Assembly (NCBI RefSeq): GCF_000092245.1
Contig: NC_014166.1
Coordinates: 1,736,001-1,800,000, forward strand
Source: Arcobacter nitrofigilis DSM 7299
GTDB lineage: Bacteria; Campylobacterota; Campylobacteria; Campylobacterales; Arcobacteraceae
Direction of reading: 5' to 3'
Length of the DNA: 64,000 bases
The notes below the pieces were generated by a model. That model was not told where the DNA came from. It saw only the letters and a list, made by a program, of their open reading frames with translations, and did not search any database. The position numbers and the translations under genes are program-made. This document shows, piece by piece, positions 54,534-64,000 of the stretch. Numbering within the stretch: the first letter of the stretch is position 1; every line of letters starts with the position of its first letter.

Positions 54534-55090
54534 TAAGGATGTGGAATTTTAATTTTTGAATTAAGTAAATACCCTATAACAATCATAGATATTAAAACTA
54601 CAGTTTCAGGTAAGATTCCTGTTAACCAAATAAGATACACCACAAAAAGCATGATAGCCCCAAGAGGTGTAGGAATACCTGTAAAGTATTTTTCTACTTG
54701 CCCTTCTTGTGCATCTATATTAAATTTTATCAATCTTCTAAGCCCTGAAATTATGTAATATACAAAAGTAAATAATACTAGTACTGTATTTAATTCTAAC
54801 TCTTTACCATCAATTATTGCAAAATAAATAAACATACTAGGAACAATAACAAAAGATAAAAAATCAGCATATGAATCAAGTTGTATTCCAAACTCTGTTG
54901 ATAAGTTGTATTTTCTTGCAATTTTCCCATCAACTATATCAAAAGCACCTGCTACCCATGCAAAAAGCGCCGCACCAAAAAACTGTCCATGTGTAATAAA
55001 ATATATTGCTAATATACCAGCACCTATATTAAAAAATGTAGCTAAATTAGCTAAATTAAAATGATTATATTTATTAAATAAAAAACCCAA
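54533..55090 (-). CDS. pssA: CDP-alcohol phosphatidyltransferase, probably PssA
   Basis: The 185-aa membrane protein has the family motif DG-x2-AR-x8-G-x3-D-x3-D (residues about 50-72: VDGKIARK, then FGIQLDSYADF) and about five or six hydrophobic helices. The length and the FNLANLATFFNIGAGILAI start fit CDP-diacylglycerol-serine phosphatidyltransferase, the first step to phosphatidylethanolamine. PgsA is the main alternative, but the sequence around the motif fits PssA better. The start is TTG after AAGGA. Confidence 0.8.
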   Translation of the reverse strand: MGFLFNKYNHFNLANLATFFNIGAGILAIYFITHGQFFGAALFAWVAGAFDIVDGKIARKYNLSTEFGIQLDSYADFLSFVIVPSMFIYFAIIDGKELELNTVLVLFTFVYYIISGLRRLIKFNIDAQEGQVEKYFTGIPTPLGAIMLFVVYLIWLTGILPETVVLISMIVIGYLLNSKIKIPHP

Positions 55091-55099
55091 AATTTTCCT

Positions 55100-56197
55100 T
55101 TATATTGTATATTGGTTTCTACCATTTTGTTTAGATTTATATAACTTTTCATCAGCAAGTTTATACAATCTATTTGTAGATACATTTGAACCTGGTTCAT
55201 AAATAACAGCTCCAATAGATACTGTTACATATTTATTTGCTTTACTCTCTTTGTGTTCTATTTTCAAAAACTCAACTAACTTTAAAATTGCTGCTAAACA
55301 ATTTTCTAAAATCTCTTTGTCCACATCAAATAATATGGCACCAAACTCTTCTCCACCTAGCCTAAAAACATACTCATACTCTTTGTTAAAGTACTTTTTC
55401 AATTCATTTGCAACTGCTTTTAGAGTTTTATCTCCCATATCATGACCGTAAGTATCATTATATTGTTTGAAGAAATCAATATCAAACATTATAAAAGCTG
55501 TTTGCCATTTGTTTGAATTTGATACAACCGGAATACTATCAAATATTGTATCAAAATACCCCCTATTATATAACATTGTCATAGAATCTGTTATAGATTC
55601 TATTTTATATTTTTTATTTAATATTGTTAGATGGTTATCTTTTTTAATAATACTATATGTTAGATAAATAAAAATAGCAAAAGAGAAAATAACTAAAGCA
55701 ACAATATTATAAAAAAGTAATTTTTTCATATTTTCATATCTATTTAAAAACTCTTTTCTTTGTTTTCTAGCATTATTTATCTCATATTCAATTAAAAAAT
55801 TTATTTTTTGAATCATAATTGTATATTTCATACTATTTTTATCCATAAATGAAACTTTTATATCTTCATCTATAGAGTCAACAACTTTTCTCTCTTGTAT
55901 GGTTTTATAAGCTTTAAAATAGGCATTCCAATTTGATTGAATTATTCTTTGACTTTTTTTGATTGAACAAAGTTTTTCTCTATTTTGAAGACATATAATC
56001 ATGTCTTTGTAGCTTGAAGATATGTTTTGAAGATTTGTAACAGGAATAAAATTGCCAAAATATATTTTATCTATTTGTTTTTTTAAGTTTTCAATTTGTG
56101 AGTTGAATATAAAACTAGCTGTAACAAGCATCATTATTATAGTTATTAACAATAATACCAATTTAAAACTAACTGAGTCAAAAATACGTTTTTTCAT
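55100..56197 (-). CDS. Membrane diguanylate cyclase (GGDEF)
   Basis: The 365-aa protein has two membrane helices (about residues 12-33 and 155-180) flanking a four-helix-bundle-like periplasmic sensor. A cytoplasmic GGDEF domain (about 195-365) has the active signature GGEEF and FDIDFFKQYNDTYGH. It should make cyclic di-GMP. The RxxD inhibitory site five residues before GGEEF is not present, so product inhibition by that route is unlikely. The gene stands next to pssA with a 9-base gap. Confidence 0.92.
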   Translation of the reverse strand: MKKRIFDSVSFKLVLLLITIIMMLVTASFIFNSQIENLKKQIDKIYFGNFIPVTNLQNISSSYKDMIICLQNREKLCSIKKSQRIIQSNWNAYFKAYKTIQERKVVDSIDEDIKVSFMDKNSMKYTIMIQKINFLIEYEINNARKQRKEFLNRYENMKKLLFYNIVALVIFSFAIFIYLTYSIIKKDNHLTILNKKYKIESITDSMTMLYNRGYFDTIFDSIPVVSNSNKWQTAFIMFDIDFFKQYNDTYGHDMGDKTLKAVANELKKYFNKEYEYVFRLGGEEFGAILFDVDKEILENCLAAILKLVEFLKIEHKESKANKYVTVSIGAVIYEPGSNVSTNRLYKLADEKLYKSKQNGRNQYTI

Positions 56198-56301
56198 TAT
56201 TTCTATTATATAAAAATAATTATTAAACCAAGTAAAAATTATATTTGCTTTTTATTAGAAAATTTAGATAAAATTAACTATATCCTTTGAAAGGACACAT
56301 T

Positions 56302-56550
56302 ATGGAAATAAATAGCAATCTTAATGCAATGAGATTAGAAGAACTCAAACTCAATGATTCTGCTAAAAATATTGCAAATCCAAAAACATATGCAAATCCA
56401 AGCAATGAAGAAGTTACACAAGAAGTAACTCCTGATCTAATAAAGTCTATTACAGAGCAAATACCTATTCCTATAGCATATCAAGCAAATGCTAATAGTA
56501 TAAAAGTACAAAATGAAGTTTTTGCATCAACAATAAATATAAAAGCATGA
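56302..56550 (+). CDS. Mini flagellar rod/hook-like protein, 82 aa
   Basis: The ATG at 56302 follows AAAGGA at the right spacing; an in-frame TTG at 56287 overlaps that site and is unlikely. The N-terminus, NSNLNAMRLEELKLNDSAKNIAN, looks like the conserved helix of flagellar rod and hook proteins, which ends in NIAN. The C-terminus, YQANANSIKVQNEVFASTINIKA, looks like their closing helix. The large middle domain is missing. It could be a minimal axial protein or a regulator exported by the flagellar system. trxC follows after 4 bases. Confidence 0.65.
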   Translation: MEINSNLNAMRLEELKLNDSAKNIANPKTYANPSNEEVTQEVTPDLIKSITEQIPIPIAYQANANSIKVQNEVFASTINIKA

Positions 56551-56554
56551 ATTC

Positions 56555-56986
56555 ATGGAGAAAATAAAAGTAGTTTGTTCTTTTTGTAATAGTGTAAATT
56601 CTATTCCCAAAAAAGATAGTTATAAAGTAGCCAATTGTGGTAAATGTAAAGAATCACTTCTAAATACAAAACCACTTAATTTAAATGATTCAAACTTTGA
56701 TTTACAAATTGTAAATTCAGATATTCCTGTAGTTGTAGATTTTTGGGCACCCTGGTGTGGACCTTGTAAAATGTTTGCACCTACATTTGAAGAGATTAGT
56801 GCAAAATATCCCTTAAAAGCAAAATTTGCAAAAGTAAATACAGAAGTTGAGCAAAACTTAGGCTCAAAATATCAAATACGCTCAATTCCCACTTTAATTA
56901 TCTACAAAGCAGGAAAAGAGATACAAAGAGTATCCGGAGCATTGGATTCTACAAGATTAGATATGCTAATTAATAAATATATTTAA
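56555..56986 (+). CDS. trxC: Thioredoxin 2 with zinc ribbon
   Basis: The 143-aa protein has an N-terminal zinc ribbon with cysteines at residues 8, 11, 28 and 31 and a thioredoxin domain with the active site WCGPCK (cysteines 68 and 71). This is the TrxC (Trx2) type, involved in oxidative stress defence and disulfide reduction in the cytoplasm. It follows the mini rod-like gene after 4 bases. The stop overlaps the ttcA-like gene's stop on the other strand by 4 bases. Confidence 0.93.
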   Translation: MEKIKVVCSFCNSVNSIPKKDSYKVANCGKCKESLLNTKPLNLNDSNFDLQIVNSDIPVVVDFWAPWCGPCKMFAPTFEEISAKYPLKAKFAKVNTEVEQNLGSKYQIRSIPTLIIYKAGKEIQRVSGALDSTRLDMLINKYI

Positions 56987-57735
56987 TCTAATAACTCTTT
57001 ATCAAAGAAAGTTGAAGTTTGAATATTTTTGAATGCTGCTTTCATAGAAACAAACATTTGAGGATTTTCTTCTTCCATTTTTTCTAATAACTCTTTTGTT
57101 GAAGCTCTTGCATGTGGCATTTTAATATCAAATCTCATAGCAGGACAAGCTTCATCACCTATTACACTTATTTCATTGGTTTGAGCAAAAGCTCTTAATT
57201 GTCTCTCTCGACAAAAAATAAGTGGACGAATCACTTCTAGTCCATTTTCAGCTTTATATCTAGGAGGCATAGATCTCAAAGCCCCATTATAAAGAAAATT
57301 CATAAAAAATGATTCCATAGCATCATCTAAATGATGTCCTAAGGCCAATTTATTATATCCTTGCTCTTGCGCAGTTGAATATAAGTACCCTCGTCTCATT
57401 CTTGAAAAAAATGAACAAAATGAAGAATTTTTTCTTATTTTTTCTTTTGATAATTCAAAAATTTCTGTATCAATAATCTCATGTTCTATTCCATGCTTGG
57501 CACAATGTTTTGACAAAAACTCAACTTGTTCACCCATACCATAGGTTACAGTAACTGCTTTAAATTCAAAATCAAATGGTGTGACTTTTTTTATATGATT
57601 TAAGGCATGAATTAATGTCGTAGAGTCTTTTCCACCTGAAAATCCAACTAAAACTCTATCACCTTCTTTTATTAATCCATACTCTGCATTTGTTCGTCCA
57701 ACTACACTTGAAATTTTTTTACTTAATTCAATCAA
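56983..57735 (-). CDS. ttcA: TtcA-like tRNA thiolation protein with altered CxxC
   Basis: The 250-aa protein has the PP-loop SGGKDS (residues 33-38) and the ALGHHLDDAMESFFMNFLYNG block of TtcA. TtcA makes 2-thiocytidine at tRNA position 32 with a 4Fe-4S cluster held by a CxxC pair and one later cysteine. Here the pair reads CSFF (C107, F110), so one ligand is replaced by phenylalanine. The later cysteine C197 is kept (EACPAMR), and C175 is an extra candidate. The start is TTG at 57735 with AGGA nine bases upstream, so the start is less certain. Confidence 0.8.
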   Translation of the reverse strand: MIELSKKISSVVGRTNAEYGLIKEGDRVLVGFSGGKDSTTLIHALNHIKKVTPFDFEFKAVTVTYGMGEQVEFLSKHCAKHGIEHEIIDTEIFELSKEKIRKNSSFCSFFSRMRRGYLYSTAQEQGYNKLALGHHLDDAMESFFMNFLYNGALRSMPPRYKAENGLEVIRPLIFCRERQLRAFAQTNEISVIGDEACPAMRFDIKMPHARASTKELLEKMEEENPQMFVSMKAAFKNIQTSTFFDKELLD

Positions 57736-57924
57736 TTTTTCTTATCCTAAACTTTTTTCGCGATTATATCATAATTTATATGGAAACCTATTTTAATCAA
57801 AAAATCTTATGAAATTTTATCTATTTCTTTTTATTTAATATTCCTTGATAAAATACTTCAAAATTAACTACAGTTTTAGAAAAAGTTACTATAATTTGGA
57901 GATAATTTAATATAAAGATAAAAA

Positions 57925-58113
57925 ATGACAACAGAAGAAATAAGCCAATTTAGAGAAAAAATAAATGAAACTATTATGCCTATTGCTCAAAATATGAAAG
58001 ATGCCGACATAAAAGAGTTAATAGCACATATTGAAAAAGAAAACCCTGAACTTCCTGAAGGCTTTGGAAATATGCTTTATGAGCAAGTTCTTATGTTAAA
58101 ATATAATAAATAG
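57925..58113 (+). CDS. Small hypothetical protein, 62 aa
   Basis: This short, acidic, helical protein (MTTEEISQFREKINETI at the start, LPEGFGNMLYEQVLMLKYNK at the end) is soluble and has no known motif. The codon use and amino-acid makeup look like real coding sequence. The ribosome site is weak (AAAGATAAAAA before the ATG). It stands alone in a gap between two minus-strand genes. I do not recognise the family. Confidence 0.55.
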   Translation: MTTEEISQFREKINETIMPIAQNMKDADIKELIAHIEKENPELPEGFGNMLYEQVLMLKYNK

Positions 58114-58156
58114 ATTTATTTTTTATATTTTAACTTCAAAGTGTTAAATACAAATA

Positions 58157-60028
58157 TCAAATTTCTTCGTGAAATTCTTTTTTATTTGTATTTTCTACAA
58201 CTTTTTCTGCTATTTTATTTACTTCATTAGCTACATGATTAGCTTCAGAAGCAACAACTGCATTTTGTTGTGTCACTTGGTCCAATTTATTAATCGTACT
58301 ATTAATTTGTTCCATAGCACTAAATTGCTCTTTTGAAGAGTTAGAAACTTCTGAAATAAGAGATAAGGTATTATGAATATTTTTGTTTAATCTTTCATAT
58401 CCATTTATCATATCAGTTGATATTTTTTTACCTTCATTTGTTTTTTCTGTTGCATTTTCAACCAACTCTTTTATTTCATGTGCTGCTTCAGCGCTTCTTG
58501 AAGCTAGATTTCTAACCTCTTGCGCAACTACAGCAAAGCCTTTCCCAGCTTCACCAGCAGTTGCTGCTTCAACTGCTGCATTAAGACTTAAGATATTTGT
58601 TTGAAAAGCTATTTGATCAATAATTGTAATTGCCTCTGCAATAGCTTGTGTTTGTTCATTTATTTCATCCATTGAAGAAGCTGTTTTTGAAGCTAAGTCT
58701 TCTCCTTGGGTTACTGAATTGGAAACTTCATTTGCATAATTATTCATTTGTACTATATTATTAGAACTATTTTTCATATTTGATGTTATTTCTTCAATTG
58801 CAGCAGCAGATTCTTCTAATGATGCAGCTTGATTATTTGCTGAAATAGTTAAACTATCTACACCTTTTGACAATTTATGCGCATTTGTTGATAAATCTAC
58901 TCCCATCTTTTTATTTTCAATTAACATAGTCGTTATTGCATGACCTAAATTATTTATATCATCACAAAGTGCTTTTAAGTCACCCTCCTCCATATGAGTT
59001 GTATCTATTTTAGCTCTATAATCATAATTTGTATAAGAAGATAATACCTTCATTGCATTTTGAATATTTTCTCTTACTACAAAAAGCATTTGATTGATAA
59101 CTTCTTTTAATTCATGAAGTGTAGGATTTGGAGTATCACCATTAATAGATACATCTAAGATACCTTTTTTAGCCTCATTTGCACAATGAATTGCACTATC
59201 AACTAATACTCTATCTTTTTCAATAGCAATTTTAGTTTTTGAAATACTGTTATTTATAATTTTTGCCATACTTCCTAATTCATCTGAAGAGTTCAATTGA
59301 ATCTCTTTTGCATCACTTTTTTCTTGATTTAAATATTGAAAAAAATCTAATAATCCATCCTGAAATATAGAAAGAGGTTTTTTAATTGAATTGGTAACTC
59401 CAATAATAATAAAAAATAACAGACTAATCACCACAGCAACAAGTGCATACAGAGTATATCTAGTCTTTTCTATTTTATTTAAAGCCAATTCATAACTTAA
59501 ATTATTTTGTTTATATGCAAATTCATTGATATTTTTTAAATCTTTAGAAATTTTAGTAAAGGGAATATCACTCTCTAAAATTTTATCTAGATAGATATTC
59601 ATAACATCATTCATTGCATCAGTAATTTGCCCATTATAATCTTTTAAATTAACATCAATATCTTTAATTAAATTTTTTACTTTTTTATCATTTACAACTG
59701 ATTTTAATAGTTTTTTATAATCTTCATCAACTACTTTTCTGATATCATTTAGTTTTTTTATTTCTGCATTGATTTCTGGTTCATCATATGCCCCAGTCAC
59801 ATAATTAAAAACTTTATACAAAACTCCATTATATAACTCAATATCAGATAAAAACTTGCTACTTGTTTGATAAAGTTCAAATTTTACTTCAACTATCTCT
59901 TTTAATGTATTTTTATTTGAAGTTAAAGAGTTATTTGCAAATATTGCTAATGTCAATAAAAATAGTAATGCAATACTTGGTGCAATTAAAACTTTAGAAC
60001 CGATTTTTAGATTTTTTAATCCAAACAT
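58157..60028 (-). CDS. Methyl-accepting chemotaxis protein
   Basis: The 623-aa receptor has a first membrane helix (about residues 12-32), a periplasmic helical sensor (about 35-190), a second helix (about 192-213), HAMP-like segments and a cytoplasmic signalling domain. That domain carries the conserved hairpin tip [21 protein letters not shown] and [19 protein letters not shown]. It should feed CheA. The ligand is unknown. No C-terminal CheR-docking pentapeptide is seen. Confidence 0.94.
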   Translation of the reverse strand: MFGLKNLKIGSKVLIAPSIALLFLLTLAIFANNSLTSNKNTLKEIVEVKFELYQTSSKFLSDIELYNGVLYKVFNYVTGAYDEPEINAEIKKLNDIRKVVDEDYKKLLKSVVNDKKVKNLIKDIDVNLKDYNGQITDAMNDVMNIYLDKILESDIPFTKISKDLKNINEFAYKQNNLSYELALNKIEKTRYTLYALVAVVISLLFFIIIGVTNSIKKPLSIFQDGLLDFFQYLNQEKSDAKEIQLNSSDELGSMAKIINNSISKTKIAIEKDRVLVDSAIHCANEAKKGILDVSINGDTPNPTLHELKEVINQMLFVVRENIQNAMKVLSSYTNYDYRAKIDTTHMEEGDLKALCDDINNLGHAITTMLIENKKMGVDLSTNAHKLSKGVDSLTISANNQAASLEESAAAIEEITSNMKNSSNNIVQMNNYANEVSNSVTQGEDLASKTASSMDEINEQTQAIAEAITIIDQIAFQTNILSLNAAVEAATAGEAGKGFAVVAQEVRNLASRSAEAAHEIKELVENATEKTNEGKKISTDMINGYERLNKNIHNTLSLISEVSNSSKEQFSAMEQINSTINKLDQVTQQNAVVASEANHVANEVNKIAEKVVENTNKKEFHEEI

Positions 60029-60039
60029 AAATTTCCTTC

Positions 60040-61737
60040 TTATTTTTTAATTAATATTCTTCTCTCAAATAAAGCATCCATATCATCATGGATAATTGAG
60101 TCTTTATCTAAGAAAATTAATCTATCTTTATTTAGTTGATTTACATTTTTTAAGCCCATTACAGCAAGTAAACTTTTCATACTTTTTAAAATATTTTTAT
60201 GATAGTTTTTAACATTACTTGCATGTTTTTTTACAAAATAATGCTTTCTTTTTTTAATATCTTGTGTTGCTAATCCAACTGGACATTGATGTTCCCCTGC
60301 ACCTGAACAATATCTTGCTCTAATACACCCTGCACTCATCATAAAACCTCTAGCGATTTGCACAAAATCAGCACCCAAACAAAGCGTTATAACTACATCA
60401 TCAGGAGTCAAGATTTTACCACTTGCTGATAATTTTACTTTGTCTCTAACTCCATAATCTTTTAACACTTTATCAACCAAATATAAAGCATCTCTAATAT
60501 CCATACCAATTCTTTCCATCATATCCAATGGAGCAGTAGCACTTCCTCCACTTCCTCCATCAATAGAGATATAATCAGGATAAGGTAAACCTAATTTTTC
60601 TCTTCTTTTCATCTCTTTTGCTATTGGAACGATATTGTCATAATCAGAAATAACTATTTTTATTCCTACTGGTTTTTTTGATGCTTCTTGCAACTGGCCT
60701 ATAAAATCAAATAGCTCTTCAGTAGTATTTGCATAAGGAAATCTATTAGGAGAAAAAGCATCTTTGTGAGCTTCAATATTTCTGTAATAAGCAATTGAAG
60801 GAGTTACTTTTTCTGCGATTAATTTACCACCTGTTTGTTTAGCACCTTGAGCAATCTTTATTTCTGTCATTTTACAAAAACTCATTTGTTTTTTATAACG
60901 CTCTTTATCAAACTTCCCATCTTTTGTTCTAACACCATATAGACCTGAACTTATTTGTAAAATAATATCTGGCATATCTTCAGGTACTTCATTTGGAAAA
61001 GCTTCAATAGGGGCGTCCCAATTAGGTCTAAAAAAACACTCTTTATCTTTATTAAAAACATATGTATCTGCTTCTAAATCTTTTTTAAATAAACTTCTTC
61101 TATAAAAATCAATAGCTACAGGTTCATTAAATAAGATTTTTGATAATCTAAAGATTTTATGTTGTAAAGCATTACCTGTAACTTCTTTCATATACTTTGT
61201 ATCATAATTATAATGTGTTACAAAAAAATTAGAAGTCAAACCACCCTCACCTGAATTTATTGGGAAATCACCGTCCTTTGCTCCATAAACAAAGGCTCTA
61301 GTTCCTTCAGGAGAAATAGATCCATCACTCATAGGACCACGTCCTAGAATAGAATTTGCCACAAAAGGCTTTTCTCTATTTTCACCAAATGTAACTGAAA
61401 ATTCATTATCAATTTCGTCTTCATTTAATACAATATTTGTGTGTCTTAACATAAATTTTGGTTTAGGTAATGGCTGAGAAGGTGAAAAAGATGCAAAATT
61501 GACTTTATCCCTTGAAGCACTATATACCCAATCTAGTTTATCCATTGATTCATAAAATTTTTCATCACCAAAATATTGTCTAAAAGGTTCTCTAAACTCT
61601 TGGAAAACAAATCTCAAACGGCCAACAATTGGATAATTAACTAAAATTTGATGTGTTCTTTGAACATATTTATCATGAACATACCACATAAATATACCTA
61701 AAACAAAAACAACTAATACTATGAACCAAGTTTCCAT
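60040..61737 (-). CDS. FMN-binding glutamate-synthase-like membrane protein
   Basis: I choose the ATG at 61737, seven bases after AGGA, over the TTG two codons upstream. The 565-aa protein has an N-terminal membrane helix (about residues 3-22) and a domain like the FMN/Fe-S part of glutamate synthase (about 130-540). That domain carries [21 protein letters not shown] and the Fe-S cluster cysteines in [18 protein letters not shown]. The glutaminase domain is absent. Such stand-alone proteins are common, but their reaction is not settled. It follows putA after 98 bases of non-coding sequence. Confidence 0.85.
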   Translation of the reverse strand: METWFIVLVVFVLGIFMWYVHDKYVQRTHQILVNYPIVGRLRFVFQEFREPFRQYFGDEKFYESMDKLDWVYSASRDKVNFASFSPSQPLPKPKFMLRHTNIVLNEDEIDNEFSVTFGENREKPFVANSILGRGPMSDGSISPEGTRAFVYGAKDGDFPINSGEGGLTSNFFVTHYNYDTKYMKEVTGNALQHKIFRLSKILFNEPVAIDFYRRSLFKKDLEADTYVFNKDKECFFRPNWDAPIEAFPNEVPEDMPDIILQISSGLYGVRTKDGKFDKERYKKQMSFCKMTEIKIAQGAKQTGGKLIAEKVTPSIAYYRNIEAHKDAFSPNRFPYANTTEELFDFIGQLQEASKKPVGIKIVISDYDNIVPIAKEMKRREKLGLPYPDYISIDGGSGGSATAPLDMMERIGMDIRDALYLVDKVLKDYGVRDKVKLSASGKILTPDDVVITLCLGADFVQIARGFMMSAGCIRARYCSGAGEHQCPVGLATQDIKKRKHYFVKKHASNVKNYHKNILKSMKSLLAVMGLKNVNQLNKDRLIFLDKDSIIHDDMDALFERRILIKK

Positions 61738-61814
61738 ATACAATTCCTATTATATTTTTTAGGGCTTTTTAACATCACGAAAGGCATAAAAGTGGAGTTA
61801 AAATTAAAGAAAGT

Positions 61815-61840
61815 AATAAGAAGGAAAATTCCTTCTTATT
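61815..61840 (-). terminator. Terminator overlapping the putA stop codon
   Basis: A perfect 11-base inverted repeat AATAAGAAGGA/TCCTTCTTATT with a 4-base loop includes the putA stop (61836-61838). On the minus strand it is followed by a mixed A/T stretch with a short T run, so it likely ends putA transcription. Confidence 0.65.
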
Positions 61841-64000
61841 TTAAACCTCTTGCACCGATATTCCCATATCTATGGAAAGAGTGAGAGATTGATTGCTCAA
61901 TGAAATAATTAAGAAGTTCTAATCTTCCTTCCATCATTGGAGCTTGTCTTACTATGTATGTAAGAGATCTTGATGTAGCTTCAAAAATTGAAGCTGGAAC
62001 TTTACTAATATCAGAGTAAATAACTCTTTGATAATCTTTTATTGTATTTGCAAAAGCTTTGTCATCTTCTTCAATAACATTATTAGTTCCTAATAAAACA
62101 GTTGATTTAGTTAAGAAGTCTTTAATTGCAGCATTACTATTAATCGAAACAGTAAAGTTTACATTTGAAATTCTTGCTGCTAAGATTCTAGATACTACTT
62201 CAAAAATTGTGTCATCAGAGCTTACTCTAATTACAACTTTATCCAATGGTAAATATCTAAAGTGATTATCTTCACCTCTTACTTCACAATAATCTTTTGC
62301 TTTACTAAATTCATTTTCATAATTTTCATAATATGATTGAACAGCAACTGATAATTTTTCAAAGTCTTCTTTATTTTCACCTTTTGATTTACAAGAATCA
62401 ATAAATTTAACTAAATCAGAGTTATATTTTTTACTTACTATTGGATTTGATTTTTCAGTAAAGTTAACAAATTGAGTAATATAGTTAAAAATACCAACTT
62501 TTCTTCCTGCACCAATAGCAGATTTACCCATACCACCAAATGGTTGTCGCAGGACAATCGCACCAGTTGTTCCTCTATTTACATAAAGGTTCCCAGCTTT
62601 AAGATTTGCTTTCCAGTAAGAAACTTCTCTTTCATCAAGTGATTCAATACCTGAAGTCAATCCATATCCTGTATCATTTACAATTTTTACTGCATGTGCT
62701 AAATCTTTGGCTTTTATAACAGCAAGTACTGGTCCGAAAAGTTCATTCATATGAATGAAACTACCCTCTTCTACTCCCCATTTAATTGCAGGTTTTAACA
62801 TATATTCATTACCTTCTGCATAAGAAGGAGCCAATAACCACTCTTCATTACCTTCTAAAGTCTCAATAGCTTTTTTAAGATTTCCAGAAACAGGATTTGC
62901 TAAAGTACCAATTCTATTTTTGAAATCCCAAATAGAACCAACACTCATAGAACGTGCTGTATCAACTAAAGCTTTTTTAAATGATTCATCATTATAAACT
63001 TCTTCTTCTAAAACTAAAAGTGAAGTTGCAGAACATTTTTGACCAGAATTATTAAATGCACTTAAACATACATTTTTAATTGCTTGTTCTCTATCAGCCA
63101 TATTTGTAACAATAGTTGCATCTTTTCCACCAGTTTCTGCACTTAATTGTAAGTCTGGTCTTGTTTTTAACATTGTTGCAGCTGTATCTTCACCACCAGT
63201 TAAAATTACAAAATCTACATCTTTGTTTGCTATTAAATGCTCACCTGCAAGTGCTCCTGGACAAGGAACAAATTGAAGTACATTTTTAGAAATACCAGCA
63301 TCCCAAAAACATTTACACATCTCATAAGCAGTTAAAGCAGCAACTGATGCCGGTTTGATAATTACTGTATTTCCAGCAGCTAAAGTAGCAGCAACTCCAC
63401 CTAATGGAATAGCAACAGGGAAATTCCATGGTGGTACAACTACACCTACACCTTTACCAGTAAACTCTATATTTTCATATTTGTCAAAATGATGTGCACT
63501 ATATGGATAAAATTCTACAAAGTCAACTGCTTCAGAAACTTCAACATCAGTTTCAGTAAATACTTTACCAACTTCTGCAGCAGCAACACCTATTAGGTCA
63601 GCTCTTCTTTCTTTTAACTTATTACTAACATTTTTAAGTGCAGCATGTCTTTGTTCATGTGTTAAACTTCTCCAACCATCAACGTCAGCCTTTGCTACTT
63701 CAACAGCTCTTTTAAGATCTTCAGCATTTGCATTTGCAAACTTTCCTGCTAATACACCATCTTCAATTTGACATTTATCAATAGCTTCAACAACTGTTCT
63801 ACCTTCAACAATATCTTCACCACCAACAACAATTGGAGTAATTTTATGTTCTGTGTCTTTTGAGAACTTCCATTTTTTAACAATATTTTTTGCCCACTCT
63901 TGATTAGCTGATAAAATAAAATCTGTATCAGCTTCTGCATGGTATTCTTTTGTATCATATGAAGTATGTGAGAAGTCATTCCATTTTTCTGTAAGTCTAT
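61836..64000 (-). CDS. putA: PutA, delta-1-pyrroline-5-carboxylate dehydrogenase part (5' end outside window)
   Basis: The frame is open to the right edge, and about 720 codons are visible. They encode an aldehyde dehydrogenase of the L-glutamate gamma-semialdehyde type: VVPPWNFPVAIPLGG, the catalytic glutamate in SAETGGKDATIV and the catalytic cysteine in NSGQKCSATSL. A C-terminal extension of about 190 residues follows, ending in HSFHRYGNIGARGLK. The upstream part probably holds the proline dehydrogenase domain, as in bifunctional PutA. The enzyme oxidises proline to glutamate. The ATG at 63320 is internal, not the start. Confidence 0.92.
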   Translation of the reverse strand, partial: RLTEKWNDFSHTSYDTKEYHAEADTDFILSANQEWAKNIVKKWKFSKDTEHKITPIVVGGEDIVEGRTVVEAIDKCQIEDGVLAGKFANANAEDLKRAVEVAKADVDGWRSLTHEQRHAALKNVSNKLKERRADLIGVAAAEVGKVFTETDVEVSEAVDFVEFYPYSAHHFDKYENIEFTGKGVGVVVPPWNFPVAIPLGGVAATLAAGNTVIIKPASVAALTAYEMCKCFWDAGISKNVLQFVPCPGALAGEHLIANKDVDFVILTGGEDTAATMLKTRPDLQLSAETGGKDATIVTNMADREQAIKNVCLSAFNNSGQKCSATSLLVLEEEVYNDESFKKALVDTARSMSVGSIWDFKNRIGTLANPVSGNLKKAIETLEGNEEWLLAPSYAEGNEYMLKPAIKWGVEEGSFIHMNELFGPVLAVIKAKDLAHAVKIVNDTGYGLTSGIESLDEREVSYWKANLKAGNLYVNRGTTGAIVLRQPFGGMGKSAIGAGRKVGIFNYITQFVNFTEKSNPIVSKKYNSDLVKFIDSCKSKGENKEDFEKLSVAVQSYYENYENEFSKAKDYCEVRGEDNHFRYLPLDKVVIRVSSDDTIFEVVSRILAARISNVNFTVSINSNAAIKDFLTKSTVLLGTNNVIEEDDKAFANTIKDYQRVIYSDISKVPASIFEATSRSLTYIVRQAPMMEGRLELLNYFIEQSISHSFHRYGNIGARGLK

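Noticed and set aside
63318-63320. ATG at 63320 as the start of a stand-alone aldehyde dehydrogenase
   Set aside because: The frame stays open to the window edge and the upstream codons encode the conserved N-terminal half of the same dehydrogenase domain.

Overview
The window is AT-rich, densely packed bacterial chromosome. Gene content and order point to Campylobacterota, most likely the Arcobacter group (Arcobacteraceae): a compact CheY-CheA-CheR-CheD-CheB operon, PutA with a C-terminal extension, a purD gene next to a 6S-like RNA, flagellin-like orphan proteins and very AT-rich codon use. The assignment is an inference from sequence style and recalled family knowledge; no 16S or other marker gene is present.

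Bases 1-17458 hold one long plus-strand type VI secretion (T6SS) operon. It begins inside tssA and continues tssB, tssC, tssE, tssF, tssG, tssH(clpV), a 43-aa lipoprotein gene, tagH(fha), tssJ, tssK, tssL, tssM, and a PP2C phosphatase and Ser/Thr kinase pair. Many genes overlap by 1-11 bases, which suggests translational coupling. hcp (17507-18031) follows, closed by a strong hairpin. After it come two effector cassettes, each headed by a vgrG with an almost identical 1.9-kb 5' part. The first is vgrG1, a periplasmic Sel1-repeat protein (candidate immunity) and a Tle1-type DUF2235 phospholipase. The second is vgrG2, a Tae4-type peptidoglycan amidase and a two-helix membrane protein (candidate immunity). 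No PAAR gene is visible.

Bases 28144-30950 are an accessory region: a decayed leucine-rich-repeat gene, a divergent ParA-like ATPase, a membrane protein with a GspB/PilP-like tail, and a small lipoprotein.

Bases 30952-52670 are a long minus-strand housekeeping stretch. It carries cheB, cheD, cheR, cheA and cheY; pnp, a phosphoribosyltransferase, lptD, an RDD protein and purD; a 6S RNA candidate; hemD, a SulP transporter, der, long-form hpf, ftsK (apparently with a non-canonical start), lpxD, ilvH and ilvB.

Bases 52818-64000 mix strands. They hold a flagellin-like secreted protein, ppx/gppA, pssA, a GGDEF diguanylate cyclase, a mini flagellar-rod-like protein, zinc-ribbon thioredoxin, a TtcA-like thiolase with one iron-sulfur ligand replaced, a small hypothetical protein, a chemoreceptor, an FMN-dependent glutamate-synthase-like protein and the 3' part of putA, which runs off the right edge.
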